A DNA stretch of 64,000 nt from an uncultured Mycoplasmatota bacterium (lineage in GTDB: Bacteria > Bacillota_I > Bacilli_A > RF39 > UBA660): assembly GCA_900550255.1 (NCBI GenBank), contig URQZ01000003.1, forward strand, positions 1 through 64,000, given 5' to 3'. The notes beneath the pieces are model-generated. The model was given only the letters and a program-made list of their open reading frames with translations, had not been told where the DNA came from and did not search any database. The translations under genes and the position numbers were made by a program. Shown here in pieces: positions 42,101 to 51,608 of this stretch (positions are counted from its first letter, which is position 1; the number at the start of each line of letters is the position of its first letter).

Positions 42101-43162
42101 TTTCCTTTTTTTTACTATTTTTTTCTTTAATTCTTTACTATCAACGACAACATTTGTTTTTGCTACAAAAATAATTACAATCAAAAGTAAAATTCCATAA
42201 ATTATATATCCTAATTTATTATCTTTTAAAACATAAACGATTGAAGCACTCGCAAATAAAAGATCAATCACATAAATTATTAAAACAGTTGTTCTTTGAG
42301 ATAAATTACGATTCAATAGTTGATGATGGATATGATATTTATCTCCTGTTGTTATTTTTTCTCCTTTTATAGCACGCCTTAAAATAGCAAATATAGTGTC
42401 CAATATTGGAATTGCTATAACAAGTAGCGGAATTATCAAAGACGTCATAGTTACATTTTTAAATCCAAGCAAAGCAATAACCGCTATCATAAATCCCATA
42501 AACATAGATCCTGAATCGCCAGCAAATATGCTAGCAGGATTGAAATTATAAACTAAGAATCCTAAAGTCGCACCAAGCATGACGAAACTTAAAACAAAAT
42601 CTAATCCCATTTTTCCTTGAATTGTAGCAATTATACCTATTGTTAAAAAGTATATAGAACTAATTCCACCTGATAGTCCATCTAAACCATCTATCAGATT
42701 AATACAATTTATACATCCTAATATAAAGAAAATTGTTAAAGGATAAGACAAAATATTAAAATCTATATATAAACCAAAAGCACTTACATCTTTTAATAAA
42801 ACATTGCCATAAAAAACAATAATTAATGAAGCACATAACTGGCCTACAAATTTTGTTAATGGTTTTAATTCAGTAATATCATCTATAACTCCAGTTAAAA
42901 CAATTATAAAACTTCCTATTAAAATGGCATTCATAGTTGAACTATGTGTTCCATAAATCATATACCCAAATAAAAAGCCTAAAAAGATAGCTATTCCACC
43001 TAATTTTGGAACTGGTTTTTTATGTATATGTCTTCCACCCATATTATTATCTACAGCATTTATTTGAATTGCAATATTTTTAATAAAAGGTACTACTATT
43101 AATACAAATACAAATGACGTAAGTACCGTAATTATTATTTTTGATATAACTTCATGATTCAT
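42086..43162 (-). CDS. tagO: Undecaprenyl-phosphate GlcNAc-1-phosphate transferase (TagO/WecA type)
   Basis: The 358-residue membrane protein has about 11 helices and the MraY/WecA motifs 'GGIAIFLGF', 'DDITELKPLTKF', 'NCINLIDGLDGLSGG' (catalytic Asps), 'FAGDSGSMFMGF' and the cytosolic 'HIHHQLL'. It begins wall teichoic acid or other polyprenyl-linked glycan synthesis by loading GlcNAc-1-P onto undecaprenyl phosphate. It ends in a basic lysine tail. Confidence 0.93.
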   Translation of the reverse strand: MNHEVISKIIITVLTSFVFVLIVVPFIKNIAIQINAVDNNMGGRHIHKKPVPKLGGIAIFLGFLFGYMIYGTHSSTMNAILIGSFIIVLTGVIDDITELKPLTKFVGQLCASLIIVFYGNVLLKDVSAFGLYIDFNILSYPLTIFFILGCINCINLIDGLDGLSGGISSIYFLTIGIIATIQGKMGLDFVLSFVMLGATLGFLVYNFNPASIFAGDSGSMFMGFMIAVIALLGFKNVTMTSLIIPLLVIAIPILDTIFAILRRAIKGEKITTGDKYHIHHQLLNRNLSQRTTVLIIYVIDLLFASASIVYVLKDNKLGYIIYGILLLIVIIFVAKTNVVVDSKELKKKIVKKRKKSSK

Positions 43163-43210
43163 AATATCACCATCTTCATTATATCATTTATTTTTTTTAG
43201 TGTCTATAAA

Positions 43211-43237
43211 AGAAAAAAATAACGATTTCGTTATTTT
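43211..43237 (-). terminator. Terminator of mbl
   Basis: AATAACGA/TCGTTATT stem followed by T's on the minus strand. Confidence 0.8.
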
Positions 43238-44225
43238 ATCGATCTATCAAGTGTAGATTATCTAAAAGTACTCCTGTTCCTTCAGCTACACAAGTAAGTG
43301 GGCTTTCAGCAACAAATACTGGTACTTTTAATTCATGTGATAGTAATTGATCAAATCCTTTAATCAAAGCTCCTCCACCTGTTACAACTATTCCTTTATC
43401 AATAATATCTGCTGATAATTCTGGTGGTGTTTGTTCTAAAACACTTTTAGCTGTATGAACAATAATGTAAGCACTTTCTCTTAAAGCTTCTTCTACTTCC
43501 TCACTGCATAAAGTAATTGTATGTGGAAGTCCAGTTACTAAATCACGACCTCTTACTTCCATTTTTTCTTTTACGCTATCAGGAAATACATTTCCAATGG
43601 TTAATTTAATTTCTTCAGCGGTTCTATCACCTATTAATAATTTATATTTATCCTTAATGTATTTCATTATATCACTATCAAAAGCATTTCCTGCTACTTT
43701 AATTGATGATGATGTAACAATTCCACCTAAAGATAATATAGCTATATCAGTAGTTCCTCCACCAATGTCAATAATCATATTTCCACTTGGTTTTGAAATA
43801 TCCATTCCTGCTCCTAGGGCTGCAACTTTTGGTTCTTCATCTATAAATACTTTTCTAGCACCTGTTCGCTCAGCTGCTTCCTTTATAGCATTTTTTTCAA
43901 CTTGAGTAATATTAGAAGGACAACATATTAAAATTCTTGGACGAGATAATAGACTCTTTCCATTTACTTTTCTAATAAAGTAATTAAGCATTATTTCAGT
44001 TATTTCAAAATCTGCTATTACACCATCTTTCATTGGGCGTATAGCTTTTACTTTTCCTGGTGTTCTTCCTAACATATTTCTTGCATCATGTCCAACGGCA
44101 AGCGGTTTTTTTGTTTCTGAATCAATAGCTACTACTGAAGGCTCATTTAAAACTATTCCTTGACCTTTTATATAAATTAATACATTGGCTGTTCCTAAGT
44201 CAATTCCGATATCTTTTGCAAACAT
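43236..44225 (-). CDS. mbl: MreB-family actin (Mbl)
   Basis: The 329-residue protein has actin phosphate-1 'DIGIDLGTANVLIY', phosphate-2 'MIIDIGGGTTDIAI', and adenosine motif 'GIVVTGGGALIKG'. It polymerises along the membrane and guides the elongation wall-synthesis machinery. The position next to spoIIID is that of mbl in Bacillus. No mreC/mreD follows, supporting mbl over mreB. Confidence 0.93.
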   Translation of the reverse strand: MFAKDIGIDLGTANVLIYIKGQGIVLNEPSVVAIDSETKKPLAVGHDARNMLGRTPGKVKAIRPMKDGVIADFEITEIMLNYFIRKVNGKSLLSRPRILICCPSNITQVEKNAIKEAAERTGARKVFIDEEPKVAALGAGMDISKPSGNMIIDIGGGTTDIAILSLGGIVTSSSIKVAGNAFDSDIMKYIKDKYKLLIGDRTAEEIKLTIGNVFPDSVKEKMEVRGRDLVTGLPHTITLCSEEVEEALRESAYIIVHTAKSVLEQTPPELSADIIDKGIVVTGGGALIKGFDQLLSHELKVPVFVAESPLTCVAEGTGVLLDNLHLIDR

Positions 44226-44290
44226 GTCCTTTCGCCTCTTTTCTATAACTACTACTGGTTATTATATCACATTTATTTTTGTATTTAAAG

Positions 44291-44542
44291 TTATATAGTC
44301 AAATTCTGATACTTTTTTTTAGTTGATTCGCCACCACGAATATGTCTTATATTTAAATGATATTTTAAAATTTTATCAACTTCTAAATATTTGATTTTAT
44401 CAATTTTTTTTAAACGTTCATGTAAATCTTTATGAACGGTACTTTTAGACACATTGAAATAGGTTGCTACTTCCCTAATAGTATATCCCGTTTTCAAAAT
44501 ATAATCCGCTTCTTTTAATACTCTTTCATTTATATAATTCAT
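44291..44542 (-). CDS. spoIIID: Sporulation transcription factor SpoIIID
   Basis: The 83-residue protein has the HTH 'YTIREVATYFNVSKSTVHKD' and the SpoIIID tail 'NIRHIRGGESTKKKYQ'. In Bacillus it switches on late mother-cell genes, including sigK, and represses early ones. It lies between spoIIQ and mbl, the conserved order. Confidence 0.97.
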   Translation of the reverse strand: MNYINERVLKEADYILKTGYTIREVATYFNVSKSTVHKDLHERLKKIDKIKYLEVDKILKYHLNIRHIRGGESTKKKYQNLTI

Positions 44543-44590
44543 AAAACACCTCTACTTAATTATATAAATGTTTGTTTTTTTTATACCTAA

Positions 44591-44612
44591 AAAAAAGGGA
44601 TATTCCCTTTTA
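44591..44612 (-). terminator. Terminator between spoIIQ and spoIIID
   Basis: AAAAGGGA/TCCCTTTT stem with T run. It separates spoIIID from spoIIQ transcription. Confidence 0.85.
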
Positions 44613-45251
44613 TTATTGAGCTTGTTGATTATTAAATTGTTCTTCTGGATTGATTACTTTGCCATCTTGTATAAGTTCAAAGTAAACATGGTTTTTTAAA
44701 CTTGTATCAATATTTGATGTACCTGCCTTAGCAATTGGTTGTCCTTGGCTTACTTTGTCATCTTTTTTAACGCTAACGTCTTTTAAACTTTGATATACTG
44801 ATGTTAAGTTATTATTATGTTTTATTTCAACTATGTTTCCAAGTAATTCATCTTCTCTTACACTAGTTACTGTTCCATCTAAAACTGCAACAACATCAAA
44901 ATCATCTACGCCTCCATATGAAACCCCTGTACTTTGCATATATGTATCTTCATGAAAGAAAATGGAATTTTTTTGTGTTTCTTCTTCACCTTTGTAATCA
45001 TAGTAGTTTTTAACAATTTTTACTTTTTCATCGGTATATGGTCTTATAAGTTGAACACCATTTGCTTCATTCATAACAGGAACTGTTTCATCAAAAATAG
45101 TTTTTGATACATATCCATAGTTTTCATCATTTTCTTTAAAACTATCTTTTGCGATTGATGTTTCAATAAGATAAATTGTTCCTATTAAAGCAATAATTCC
45201 TATACTATAAATTGCATATACTGCTGATTTTTTTATTCTTCTACTTTCCAT
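44613..45251 (-). CDS. spoIIQ: Forespore engulfment protein SpoIIQ (degenerate LytM)
   Basis: The 212-residue protein has one N-terminal membrane helix (about 9-28) and a C-terminal M23/LytM fold. The first zinc His is replaced ('VSYGGVDDF' instead of HxGxD) while 'KNHVYFEL' keeps the second. The enzyme is probably inactive, as in Bacillus SpoIIQ, where the domain serves as a scaffold for SpoIIIAH and the engulfment ratchet. It lies immediately downstream of spoIID, as in Bacillus. Confidence 0.9.
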   Translation of the reverse strand: MESRRIKKSAVYAIYSIGIIALIGTIYLIETSIAKDSFKENDENYGYVSKTIFDETVPVMNEANGVQLIRPYTDEKVKIVKNYYDYKGEEETQKNSIFFHEDTYMQSTGVSYGGVDDFDVVAVLDGTVTSVREDELLGNIVEIKHNNNLTSVYQSLKDVSVKKDDKVSQGQPIAKAGTSNIDTSLKNHVYFELIQDGKVINPEEQFNNQQAQ

Positions 45252-45304
45252 AATTTCACCTCTATTTTAATTGTGAACAATTTATGGAATTTTATACTAT
45301 TATA

Positions 45305-46216
45305 TTAAAGTTTTTTTATTTCTACTCCTTGATAATAATATTTTAATATGTCTTGATATTTATATCCTTTTTTTGCCATAGCTAAGGCTCCATATTGACT
45401 CATTCCTACTCCATGACCATATCCTTTTGTTGTTATTTCCACTTGATTATCTTTTTGTTTTATATCGAAAAATGTTGACCTTAAATTTAATTTTTGGTAG
45501 ATATCATTTGCTTTAAATTCATGGTCATTTATTTTTAATTCTTTAATACGTCCCGTACTTGTTGTTTTAGTTATTTCAATTTTTAAATTTGGGTTATATT
45601 CTATATTTAATTTTTGATAAAATTCCTCTAATGATAAATTATTATCCTGGCTAAAAACAGGTGATACTTCTTCATCCCAAGCTGAATCAACGCTTTTTAA
45701 ATATGGTAATTGCGTTTGAAATACTTCGCCACTATTTTCAGTTTTTCCCGTACTTGTTGAAAAGAAAAAAGCTTCTATGACTTCGTTATTATAAGTCATA
45801 TATTCTCCTTTTGTTTCAACTATTGCTTGTTTTATTTTATTGTTTTTTTCTTCATATTTATCTTTCCATTTTTCTTTTAATGTCGCATCATCTAGATATA
45901 CCTGATTCATTACGGTATCAACAACATCATAATCTTGTTCTTTATTTTGTTCCATTTTTTTTAAAACATAACTTCTCGCTGCTACTGCTTGTGCTTTTAA
46001 TGCTTCTAAATCAAATGAAGTTGGCATTTCTCCAGCTAAAACTCCTTTTACATATTCCTCAAAAAAAACTCGATCAATATTTCCATTTTCTCTTTTTACT
46101 CTAACAACTGAATTTGAAATAAAATTAAATTTAATTGTTTCATCTTTAATAAAAATAGTTACTATTATAAATGGAATTAAAATAATAATTAATGTCGTAA
46201 TTATTAATTTTTTCAT
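45305..46216 (-). CDS. spoIID: Engulfment lytic transglycosylase SpoIID
   Basis: The 303-residue protein has an N-terminal membrane anchor (about 5-22) and the SpoIID core 'VKGVLAGEMPTSFDLEALKA' with the catalytic Glu. It continues 'QAVAARSYVLKKM' and 'GYGHGVGMSQYGALAMAKKG'. It cleaves denuded glycan strands during engulfment together with SpoIIP and SpoIIM. It is the first gene of the spoIID-spoIIQ pair. Confidence 0.95.
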   Translation of the reverse strand: MKKLIITTLIIILIPFIIVTIFIKDETIKFNFISNSVVRVKRENGNIDRVFFEEYVKGVLAGEMPTSFDLEALKAQAVAARSYVLKKMEQNKEQDYDVVDTVMNQVYLDDATLKEKWKDKYEEKNNKIKQAIVETKGEYMTYNNEVIEAFFFSTSTGKTENSGEVFQTQLPYLKSVDSAWDEEVSPVFSQDNNLSLEEFYQKLNIEYNPNLKIEITKTTSTGRIKELKINDHEFKANDIYQKLNLRSTFFDIKQKDNQVEITTKGYGHGVGMSQYGALAMAKKGYKYQDILKYYYQGVEIKKL

Positions 46217-46279
46217 AATTCACCTCTTTTTAGTATTTACTATTTTTAGTATAACTTTCATTTTTTAAAATTTTTGTCA

Positions 46280-46305
46280 AAAAAAATTACACTAATGTGT
46301 AATTA
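46280..46305 (-). terminator. Terminator after the 46306-47175 gene
   Basis: AATTACAC/GTGTAATT stem, loop ATTA, then TTTTTT on the minus strand. Confidence 0.85.
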
Positions 46306-47175
46306 TTATATTTTTTCAAGTTTTTCAAAAATGTAGTTATTATTTTCATTTTTTATAAAAGTATATTTATAATGGTTATAGCTTTTATAATTATCTTTAT
46401 TTACTTTAAAATTATTTACTATAGTTACTTCATCATTTTCATCTTTTATTTCTTTTCTATATTCTGAATATAATCCTTCTTCTTTTAAATTAGTCATATT
46501 ATAATCGCTATAAATTTCATAATTAGTGATTTGGTTATCACCATTTTTAATCATATTTACAAAGGCTGTACTTACATATACATAAAATTTATTATCTTTT
46601 TTTGTATATTTGTAATTATATGTTACTACTTCGTTTTCTATCTTTTTTTCTTTTTCTTTTTCAATATAAAAGTAATTGTCTTTATAAATGATTTTTTGAT
46701 AATCATCTTCGATTTCGTTAACGGTATTTGGATCATAAGAATCTAGTGTGCCATATAATTTTTGGTATGCATTCTTAATTTCTTCTTCATTTATTTTTGA
46801 ATCAACAGAATATACTTTGTCGTTTATATTTATTTCTTCTTCTATTTTTTCTTTTGGGGCAAAATTCATTATTAATGAGTATAATTTATACTTAAATTCT
46901 AAATCAGTTGATGAAATTTCTTTTTGAGAAAAATTACACCCATTATTATATTGTTTTTGAATTTTAAATTGACAATAATCACTACTTGTTAGTAAAGATA
47001 TTGTTTTATCTAGTTCTTGTTTTTCCTCTTTATCTATTATTTTTTCTTCGGTTTCTATTTTTTCTTTTTTTGGCTTTTTAACTGGTGTTTCTTCTTTATT
47101 TAAGTTATCACTTATTAACAGTATTACTAGACAAACTGTTAGAACTAAAACTAAACCAATAATTCCTCTTTTCAT
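46306..47175 (-). CDS. Hypothetical membrane-anchored extracellular protein
   Basis: The 289-residue protein has one N-terminal membrane helix (about 3-22), then a Lys/Glu-rich linker and an extracellular domain with 'SDYCQFKIQKQYNNGCNF' (two Cys) and many Tyr/Asn residues. No family is recognised. The position upstream of spoIID hints at an envelope role but nothing proves it. Confidence 0.55.
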   Translation of the reverse strand: MKRGIIGLVLVLTVCLVILLISDNLNKEETPVKKPKKEKIETEEKIIDKEEKQELDKTISLLTSSDYCQFKIQKQYNNGCNFSQKEISSTDLEFKYKLYSLIMNFAPKEKIEEEININDKVYSVDSKINEEEIKNAYQKLYGTLDSYDPNTVNEIEDDYQKIIYKDNYFYIEKEKEKKIENEVVTYNYKYTKKDNKFYVYVSTAFVNMIKNGDNQITNYEIYSDYNMTNLKEEGLYSEYRKEIKDENDEVTIVNNFKVNKDNYKSYNHYKYTFIKNENNNYIFEKLEKI

Positions 47176-47195
47176 ACGTTACTCCTTTATAAATA

Positions 47196-47393
47196 TCAAA
47201 TAAATTTTGAATTTAGAAAAAAATCATAAAAGAAATTTACAACTAAATATGATAATCCTAAACTAATTATAAGGTAAATAATTCTTGATTGATAATATCT
47301 ATTTTTTTTAAAAAATTGATTTATATTTAATGATTCTAAGGCCCAAATGGTTATAGGTACAATAATTATATATAAAATGGTTTTAATATTCAT
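47196..47393 (-). CDS. Small two-helix membrane protein
   Basis: The 65-residue protein has two membrane helices (about 3-20 and 38-58) separated by a basic loop. No family is recognised. The start overlaps the end of rpiB by 11 bases, so the two are coupled. Confidence 0.5.
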   Translation of the reverse strand: MNIKTILYIIIVPITIWALESLNINQFFKKNRYYQSRIIYLIISLGLSYLVVNFFYDFFLNSKFI

Positions 47394-47826
47394 TATTATA
47401 ATTATTTATCATGTTAATTCTTCTTTGATGTCTTTCTTCATTACTAAATGGTGTTTCGATAAATTTCATGATAATTTTTTTTACTTCTTCTATACTTTTA
47501 GAATCATTAAGGGCTAAAATATTACTATCATTGTGGCTTCGTGTTAAAAAAGCTTCTTCTTCATTTTCTACTTTAGCGCATCTTATATTTTTTACTTTAT
47601 TTGCTGCAATACTCATGCCTATACCTGTATGACAGATTAGTATTCCTAAGTCTATTTCTTTTTTATTAATTGCTTCTCCTATTTTAAAGGCATATAATGG
47701 ATAGTCAACTGATTCTTCGGTATCAGTTCCATAATTTTTTACTTTATATCCTGATTGTGTTAATAATGTTACGATTTCATTTTTTAAATTAACACCATTA
47801 TGATCATTAGCAATTCCTATTATCAT
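47383..47826 (-). CDS. rpiB: Ribose-5-phosphate isomerase B
   Basis: The 147-residue protein starts 'MIIGIANDHNGVNLKNEI' and shows 'LGILICHTGIGMSIAANKV' with the active-site Cys, and 'RSHNDSNILAL'. It interconverts ribose-5-P and ribulose-5-P. The start overlaps the preceding femAB-like gene by four bases. Confidence 0.93.
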   Translation of the reverse strand: MIIGIANDHNGVNLKNEIVTLLTQSGYKVKNYGTDTEESVDYPLYAFKIGEAINKKEIDLGILICHTGIGMSIAANKVKNIRCAKVENEEEAFLTRSHNDSNILALNDSKSIEEVKKIIMKFIETPFSNEERHQRRINMINNYNNEY

Positions 47827-49100
47827 TTGTTATGTCCTTTCATTTTCTTTGTTTTCTTATATACTTCAAACATCAAATTATACACTTTATAGAAAAATTT
47901 ATTTGTTATTAAAGTAAATTCTCCTATTAATTCTTCTACATGAGCATTAAATCCTCTTTTGAAGTCAAATAAACCAAACATTTCTGAATCTTCATTAAAT
48001 TCTCCAGTTATTCCATAAAAATTATATTTTTTATAGCCATTATTTAAAGCATATTTTATCATTTTAAAGTTTAAGAAAAATTGACCATTAAATTTCATGT
48101 ACTCTCTATATGAAGCTCCAAATAGTGATACAACTTGTGTTCCAAAGGTCATAAATAATCCTCCAGCAACTACAATTTTATTTCCTTTTTCTTTTTGTAA
48201 TTTTTCTAGATTTGAAATTCTTTTTTCTAAACTTTCAAATTGGGATTGAAGTTCTTTTAAAACACGTTTAGCTTTCGCACTGTCAGGTTTATTTTTAGCT
48301 TCTACTTGTTTTAGAAGATTCTGTTGTTTTTGATTATTTAAATTATATAAATATTCATCTATATCTAGTTCTACAAGCATTATTTTAATTTTATCATCTT
48401 TACTAAATGCATCATACATTTTTTCATAATAAGCTTCTGATCTATCTATAAATCCTCTACGTTCCCCAGTGTGCTCCATCAATTTTTTAAATTCATTTAT
48501 TCTTGATTTATCAATTTCAACTAATTTTAAACCATGTTTATATGAGTTGTTTATTCCCCATCTAGTTGTTGAACGCATATCTTTCAAAAGTCCTTCTTCT
48601 GTTTTTCCTTCTAAATCTAAAACAGAAATCCATCTTGGTTCCAAATCTTTACCATAGTTAATAGTAAAACCTGTATGTATAAATCCTAGTTTTTTTAATT
48701 CTTCAACAACATTTTTGTTGTCAATTCCATTTTCTACTATATCACCATTTATATCTCTTTCTTGGTATATTAAATAAGGATTTATTTTAATAAAAATTCC
48801 TTTTTTCTTTTTTAAATATTTTTTAACTTCTAAGGTAAATTTTTTTAATAATTCTGTGTTATTATAATCGATTAAAAAACCACGTGGTGCGTAATATATA
48901 TATCGATTAAAAATAGGTATTTTTTTACCCAATATCAAAGTTGCTGCTTCGATCTTTCCATCATTTTTTATTCCAACCATGAAATGTTTCCATCCTGTTA
49001 TACTTTTTAATTCTCCCCAATATGAAGATTGAAAAAACATATTCAAAGGATGTTTTGAAGCATATTCATTAAATTCTTCTTTTGTTAATTCTTCTAACAT
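47823..49100 (-). CDS. FemAB-family peptidoglycan bridge aminoacyltransferase
   Basis: The 425-residue protein has two GNAT-like halves ('FFQSSYWGELKSITGWKHF', 'YAPRGFLIDYNN', 'TRWGINNSYKHGLKL') with a coiled-coil insertion (about 240-305) like the tRNA-binding arm of FemA/FemX. 'YKKYNFYGITG' is typical near the C-terminus. The family adds amino acids from aminoacyl-tRNA to lipid II stem peptides. A related copy is divergently encoded at 49274-50536. Confidence 0.88.
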   Translation of the reverse strand: MLEELTKEEFNEYASKHPLNMFFQSSYWGELKSITGWKHFMVGIKNDGKIEAATLILGKKIPIFNRYIYYAPRGFLIDYNNTELLKKFTLEVKKYLKKKKGIFIKINPYLIYQERDINGDIVENGIDNKNVVEELKKLGFIHTGFTINYGKDLEPRWISVLDLEGKTEEGLLKDMRSTTRWGINNSYKHGLKLVEIDKSRINEFKKLMEHTGERRGFIDRSEAYYEKMYDAFSKDDKIKIMLVELDIDEYLYNLNNQKQQNLLKQVEAKNKPDSAKAKRVLKELQSQFESLEKRISNLEKLQKEKGNKIVVAGGLFMTFGTQVVSLFGASYREYMKFNGQFFLNFKMIKYALNNGYKKYNFYGITGEFNEDSEMFGLFDFKRGFNAHVEELIGEFTLITNKFFYKVYNLMFEVYKKTKKMKGHNK

Positions 49101-49273
49101 TTTATCACCTTACTTAGTTTAATTATACTATAATTTCCATTTATTGTCATTACTTTGTTAAAGATGTGTTTATTATATTATTTATTTTTTTATCCATATT
49201 ATACTTAAATATAAATATTTGACTAAAAATATATTTGAGGTTATACTTATAACGAAATAGAAAGAGTGATTTT

Positions 49274-50536
49274 ATGCATTTTATTGAAAATGTAAATAAA
49301 GATGATTTTGAAGAGTTTGTAAAAAATAATCCTTATAAATCGCATTTTATGCAATCATATTATTGGGGAAATGTCATGAAGGAAAAAAACTTTATTCCTC
49401 ATTATGTTGGACTTGAAGATGATGGAAAATTAGTTGCTACTGCATTATTATTACAAAAAAAACTGCTGGCTGGTTTTTCTTATTTCTATTGTCCACGTGG
49501 ATTTGTATGGAATTATAATGATTATTCTTTACTTAAAATTTTTACTGATTATTTAAAAAAATATGCGAAAAAGAATAAAGCTGTTTTTATAAAAATTGAT
49601 CCTGATATTAAAAGACATGATTTAGATATTGATGGTAATATTATTAATAAAGGAAATAACAATTATGAACTCATGAAACAATTAGAAAAATTAGGTTATA
49701 AAAATAAAGGTTTTAATAAAGATTTTGTTAATGAACAACCAAGATTTACTTTTAGATTAAATCTAGACGATGATTTTGAAAACATCTATAAAAGAATGCA
49801 TCCTACAACTAGAAAAATTTTAAACAAAAAAAATCAATATGATCTTGATTTATATATTGGTGATATAAATGATATGGATGCTTTTTACGAAACTATGATT
49901 GAAACGGCTAAAAGAGAAAATTTAAAATGTACGCCTATTTCATATTATAAAAAATTCTATACTGTTTTAAATGAAGAAAATATGAGTGATTTATATGTAG
50001 TTAAAGTTAATATTGAAAAATTAAAAAAATATTATTCTAATAAAATTAATAATATAAATGATCAAATAAAAAATATTGATAAGGATAAATATAAAAACAA
50101 GCAAAAATTAGAAAACAAAATTAAAGAATTTACAAATGAACTTAATAAAGCTAAAAAGGAACTTGAAAATATTAATCAAATTAAAGAAAAAGAAATTACA
50201 TTATCATCAATTATAACAGTTAAATATGGTGATAAGGTATGGACAATTCATGGTGGTAATCACTCATTACTTCGTGAATTAAATGCTAATTATTTACTAT
50301 ATTTCAATATTATTAAAGATGCCTATGATCAAGGCTTTAAAATAATTGATTTTTTTGGTACTAGTGGTAATGCTAATCCTGATAAAAGTGATCCTATATA
50401 TGGTATTCATTTATTTAAAAAACGTCTTGGTGGGGAATACATGGAATTTATTGGTGAATATGATTTAATTATAAATAAATTTCTTTATTTTACTTATCAT
50501 AAATTAGTTCCTTTATATCATAAGATTAAAAAATAA
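49274..50536 (+). CDS. FemAB-family peptidoglycan bridge aminoacyltransferase (second copy)
   Basis: The 420-residue protein shares the same layout: 'HFMQSYYWGNVMKEKNFIPH', 'YCPRGFVWNYND', 'MHPTTRKILNKKN', coiled coil (about 240-305) and 'IIDFFGTSG'. Sequence divergence from the neighbour suggests the two act on successive positions of the bridge or cross-bridge, as FemX/FemA/FemB do in staphylococci. The divergent arrangement shares a 173-bp control region. A bidirectional hairpin follows it. Confidence 0.88.
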   Translation: MHFIENVNKDDFEEFVKNNPYKSHFMQSYYWGNVMKEKNFIPHYVGLEDDGKLVATALLLQKKLLAGFSYFYCPRGFVWNYNDYSLLKIFTDYLKKYAKKNKAVFIKIDPDIKRHDLDIDGNIINKGNNNYELMKQLEKLGYKNKGFNKDFVNEQPRFTFRLNLDDDFENIYKRMHPTTRKILNKKNQYDLDLYIGDINDMDAFYETMIETAKRENLKCTPISYYKKFYTVLNEENMSDLYVVKVNIEKLKKYYSNKINNINDQIKNIDKDKYKNKQKLENKIKEFTNELNKAKKELENINQIKEKEITLSSIITVKYGDKVWTIHGGNHSLLRELNANYLLYFNIIKDAYDQGFKIIDFFGTSGNANPDKSDPIYGIHLFKKRLGGEYMEFIGEYDLIINKFLYFTYHKLVPLYHKIKK

Positions 50537-50561
50537 ATACGCTTAAAGGCGTATTTTTTAA
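50535..50561. terminator. Terminator between femAB-like and epimerase genes
   Basis: AATACGC/GCGTATT stem with A's on one side and TTTT on the other. Confidence 0.85.
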
Positions 50562-51598
50562 TAAAATTTTTTTACAATTTTTAATATTCCTTGTTTCCAT
50601 GGAACGCGATGAGTTTTACCAGTTTTACTCTTAAACTTTTCAAGATTTTCAACATACCATTTATAATTATGAATTAATGCCTCACTAGTTGAATATTTTG
50701 GACAAAATCCTAACTTTGTTTGAACCTTTTCAATTGATGCCACTGAATCTCTTGGTGCTGTTTCATATACCCATTTGTATAATGGTGATATGTGCAGAAA
50801 ATTTAGTATACGTAAGCCTGTTAAAGCAATCCATTTAGGAAATGGTTTTATTTTTTTATTATAACCAGCATAATTTAAAACAGCTTGATAATCTTCTTTC
50901 ATTGTTTTAAATTTGCTACTTCCTACATTAAAAGTATCATTAGTTTTATTTTCATCTATAGTAAGTGTTGCTATAATTAAATCAACAAAATCTGATACAT
51001 CTAATAATTGAAATTTATTATTTCCACTACCAATCATTGGAAATCCATGGCCAGTATAAGCCCAATCATAAAATAAAGAAAAAACTCCTAAACGTTCAGG
51101 CCCTACAAATGTCATTGGTCTAAAAATAGGAACATTCATCCCTTTTTTTCTATATTTTATACAAACTTTTTCTGCTTCTATTTTTGCTATTCCATATGGT
51201 CCAACACCCTTTAGCTTATCATTTTCGAGTAAGGGATAATGATCATATATACCATAAACAGCCGTTGATGATATGTGTACAAATCGCTTTACATTATATT
51301 TATATGCTGTCTTTATAACATTTTCTGTTCCTGTAATATCGGTTGAAAATATTTCCTCTTTTGTATAAGAAGGTAATGCTGCTGCACAATGAATAACATA
51401 ATCACAATCTTTCATTTCTTTTTCTAACAATGAAATATCTCTTATATCACCGACAATTGCTTTAATTTTATTTCTACATTCATATTCAAATGGAACTAAA
51501 TCATAAGAAATAACATCATAATTTTTTTTAATTAATTCTCTGATTAAATTAATTCCTAAAAATCCACTTCCACCTGTTACAAAAACTTTCTTTTTCAT
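50558..51598 (-). CDS. NAD-dependent epimerase/dehydratase
   Basis: The 346-residue protein is an extended SDR with 'VFVTGGSGFLGINLIRELI' (NAD motif), 'VIHCAAALPSYTK', 'ISSTAVYG', and active-site 'YGIAKIEAEK' (YxxxK). C-terminal residues look like a nucleotide-sugar or polyprenyl-sugar site. It is the last gene of a three-gene envelope cluster (FAD oxidoreductase, UbiA, epimerase). Stereospecificity is unknown. Confidence 0.82.
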   Translation of the reverse strand: MKKKVFVTGGSGFLGINLIRELIKKNYDVISYDLVPFEYECRNKIKAIVGDIRDISLLEKEMKDCDYVIHCAAALPSYTKEEIFSTDITGTENVIKTAYKYNVKRFVHISSTAVYGIYDHYPLLENDKLKGVGPYGIAKIEAEKVCIKYRKKGMNVPIFRPMTFVGPERLGVFSLFYDWAYTGHGFPMIGSGNNKFQLLDVSDFVDLIIATLTIDENKTNDTFNVGSSKFKTMKEDYQAVLNYAGYNKKIKPFPKWIALTGLRILNFLHISPLYKWVYETAPRDSVASIEKVQTKLGFCPKYSTSEALIHNYKWYVENLEKFKSKTGKTHRVPWKQGILKIVKKFY

Positions 51599-51608
51599 TT
51601 TTACCTCC

